Assembly: GCA_029260195.1 (NCBI GenBank) | Contig: JAJDDS010000726.1 | Coordinates: forward strand, 1-13,228 | Direction of reading: 5' to 3' | Length of the DNA stretch: 13,228 bases | Source of the DNA: Phycisphaerae bacterium | GTDB taxonomy: Bacteria > Planctomycetota > Phycisphaerae > UBA1845 | Shown: piece by piece, positions 12,659 to 13,228 of the stretch | Layout: each line of letters opens with the position of its first letter | How positions within the stretch are numbered: the stretch's first letter is position 1 | Program-made: the position numbers and the translations under genes | The notes under the pieces: generated by a model | The model's database searches: none | What the model was told of the DNA's origin: nothing | Seen by the model: the letters and a program-made list of their open reading frames with translations, nothing else

Positions 12659-13228
12659 TTAGGGCTGGTCGAGACGGTCGACGGCAGCCGCCCACAGAGG
12701 ATCCGCGCCGCGCTCGCGGGGGCGGCGGAAGAACTGAATCGCGCCCAACCGCAGTAAGGCTGACCCCAGGTAGTACCGCAGTCGCGATTGATCGTAGCGC
12801 CCGCCGTGTCGCTCGTATTCGTCAAGGAATCGCCGCGCCTCCCGGTCGCCATCTCGCGAGGGGACGATCCGATCCATCCCGGCGAGGAGCAGATGCGCGA
12901 CGTACGTAGCGAGGTCCACCTCGACATGCCCACGCGTGACCGTGTCCAGATCGACGAGCGTCACACACTCCCCGGCTATCAGAAGCTGACCATCATGAAA
13001 GTCGCGGTGAACCAGTGACCACGATGGCGACACAACGCCACCGGCTAAAGCGCTCACCTTCTCGACCCCACGGCGAAACGCGGCAGTACTTGGCGCGTCC
13101 AGCGCGTCGAACGTGTCGCACCATCGCCGCAGAATACGTAGCTCGTCTTCCGGAGTGTGCGTGTCCTCTCCCATCGGCGTAGCTCGGTGCAGCACGGACA
13201 GCACCTCCGCAGCCCTCCGCGCCACGGT
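12659..13228 (-). CDS. APH-family phosphotransferase, C-terminal part (5' end beyond window)
   Basis: A kinase-like phosphotransferase of the aminoglycoside/choline kinase superfamily; the substrate is unknown. Only the last 189 or so codons are in the window. Visible motifs: LVHRDFHDGQLLI, the catalytic loop with the general-base Asp and, at the usual Asn position, a Gln; and TLVDLDTVTRGHVEVDLATYVAHLL, in which VDLD carries the metal-binding Asp. The C-terminus is helical and basic (RRPRERGADPLW), ending in TAA. Gln in place of Asn (HRDF-x-x-x-Q) occurs, as far as I know, in a subgroup found in environmental bacteria and does not by itself mean loss of activity. The frame is open to the right edge, so an in-window GTG at 13225 is probably not the real start. 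It converges on arsM across a repeat-rich gap. Confidence 0.85.
   Translation of the reverse strand, partial: TVARRAAEVLSVLHRATPMGEDTHTPEDELRILRRWCDTFDALDAPSTAAFRRGVEKVSALAGGVVSPSWSLVHRDFHDGQLLIAGECVTLVDLDTVTRGHVEVDLATYVAHLLLAGMDRIVPSRDGDREARRFLDEYERHGGRYDQSRLRYYLGSALLRLGAIQFFRRPRERGADPLWAAAVDRLDQP

Noticed and set aside
1..13228. CRISPR array, tRNA, rRNA or integrase/attachment site
   Set aside because: No regularly spaced identical repeats, no cloverleaf-like sequence, and no recombinase gene were seen on either strand by eye.

Overview
The window is GC-rich, densely coded bacterial DNA. Gene content points to Planctomycetota, perhaps a Phycisphaerae-like lineage. The clues are an ECF sigma factor, large FG-GAP/VCBS lipoproteins, a fused AroD-AroE protein, and intergenic repeats of a kind I associate with this phylum. 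The assignment is inference from gene content, not a database match.

Layout. At the left edge is an ECF sigma factor (minus, runs off the window). Next come an unrecognised 251-aa protein (minus) and a two-TM membrane protein (plus). Two consecutive minus-strand lipoprotein genes follow, each with seven FG-GAP repeats. The upstream one is a metzincin-type zinc protease split by a single in-frame TAG, so it reads as two ORFs in one frame. A repeat-bearing gap separates these from aroK and a bifunctional aroDE, which together cover three successive shikimate-pathway steps. Next is a typical 2-Cys peroxiredoxin gene, divergent from a small BFD-type [2Fe-2S] protein. The right third holds an SDR epimerase/dehydratase, an ArsM-type arsenite methyltransferase with a Cys-rich tail, a repeat-rich gap, and the C-terminal part of an APH-family phosphotransferase (minus, runs off the right edge).

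Most notable observation: the peroxiredoxin has an in-frame TGA exactly at the peroxidatic cysteine (PLDFTFV-U-PTE), and homology continues unbroken on both sides. A hairpin with a GGUC apical loop and a bulged U starts 27 nt after the UGA, with its loop at +34, which fits a bacterial SECIS element. This is very probably a selenocysteine peroxiredoxin that ordinary gene calling would split or truncate. No selA, selB, selC or selD gene lies in the window.

The two gene-free stretches longer than 300 bases (9602-9949 and 12249-12658) hold interspersed inverted repeats. The first also has short direct repeats and a promoter for the epimerase gene. Several promoters with 16-17 bp spacing can be read, and two plus-strand genes (the BFD protein and the epimerase) seem to have almost no 5' leader.
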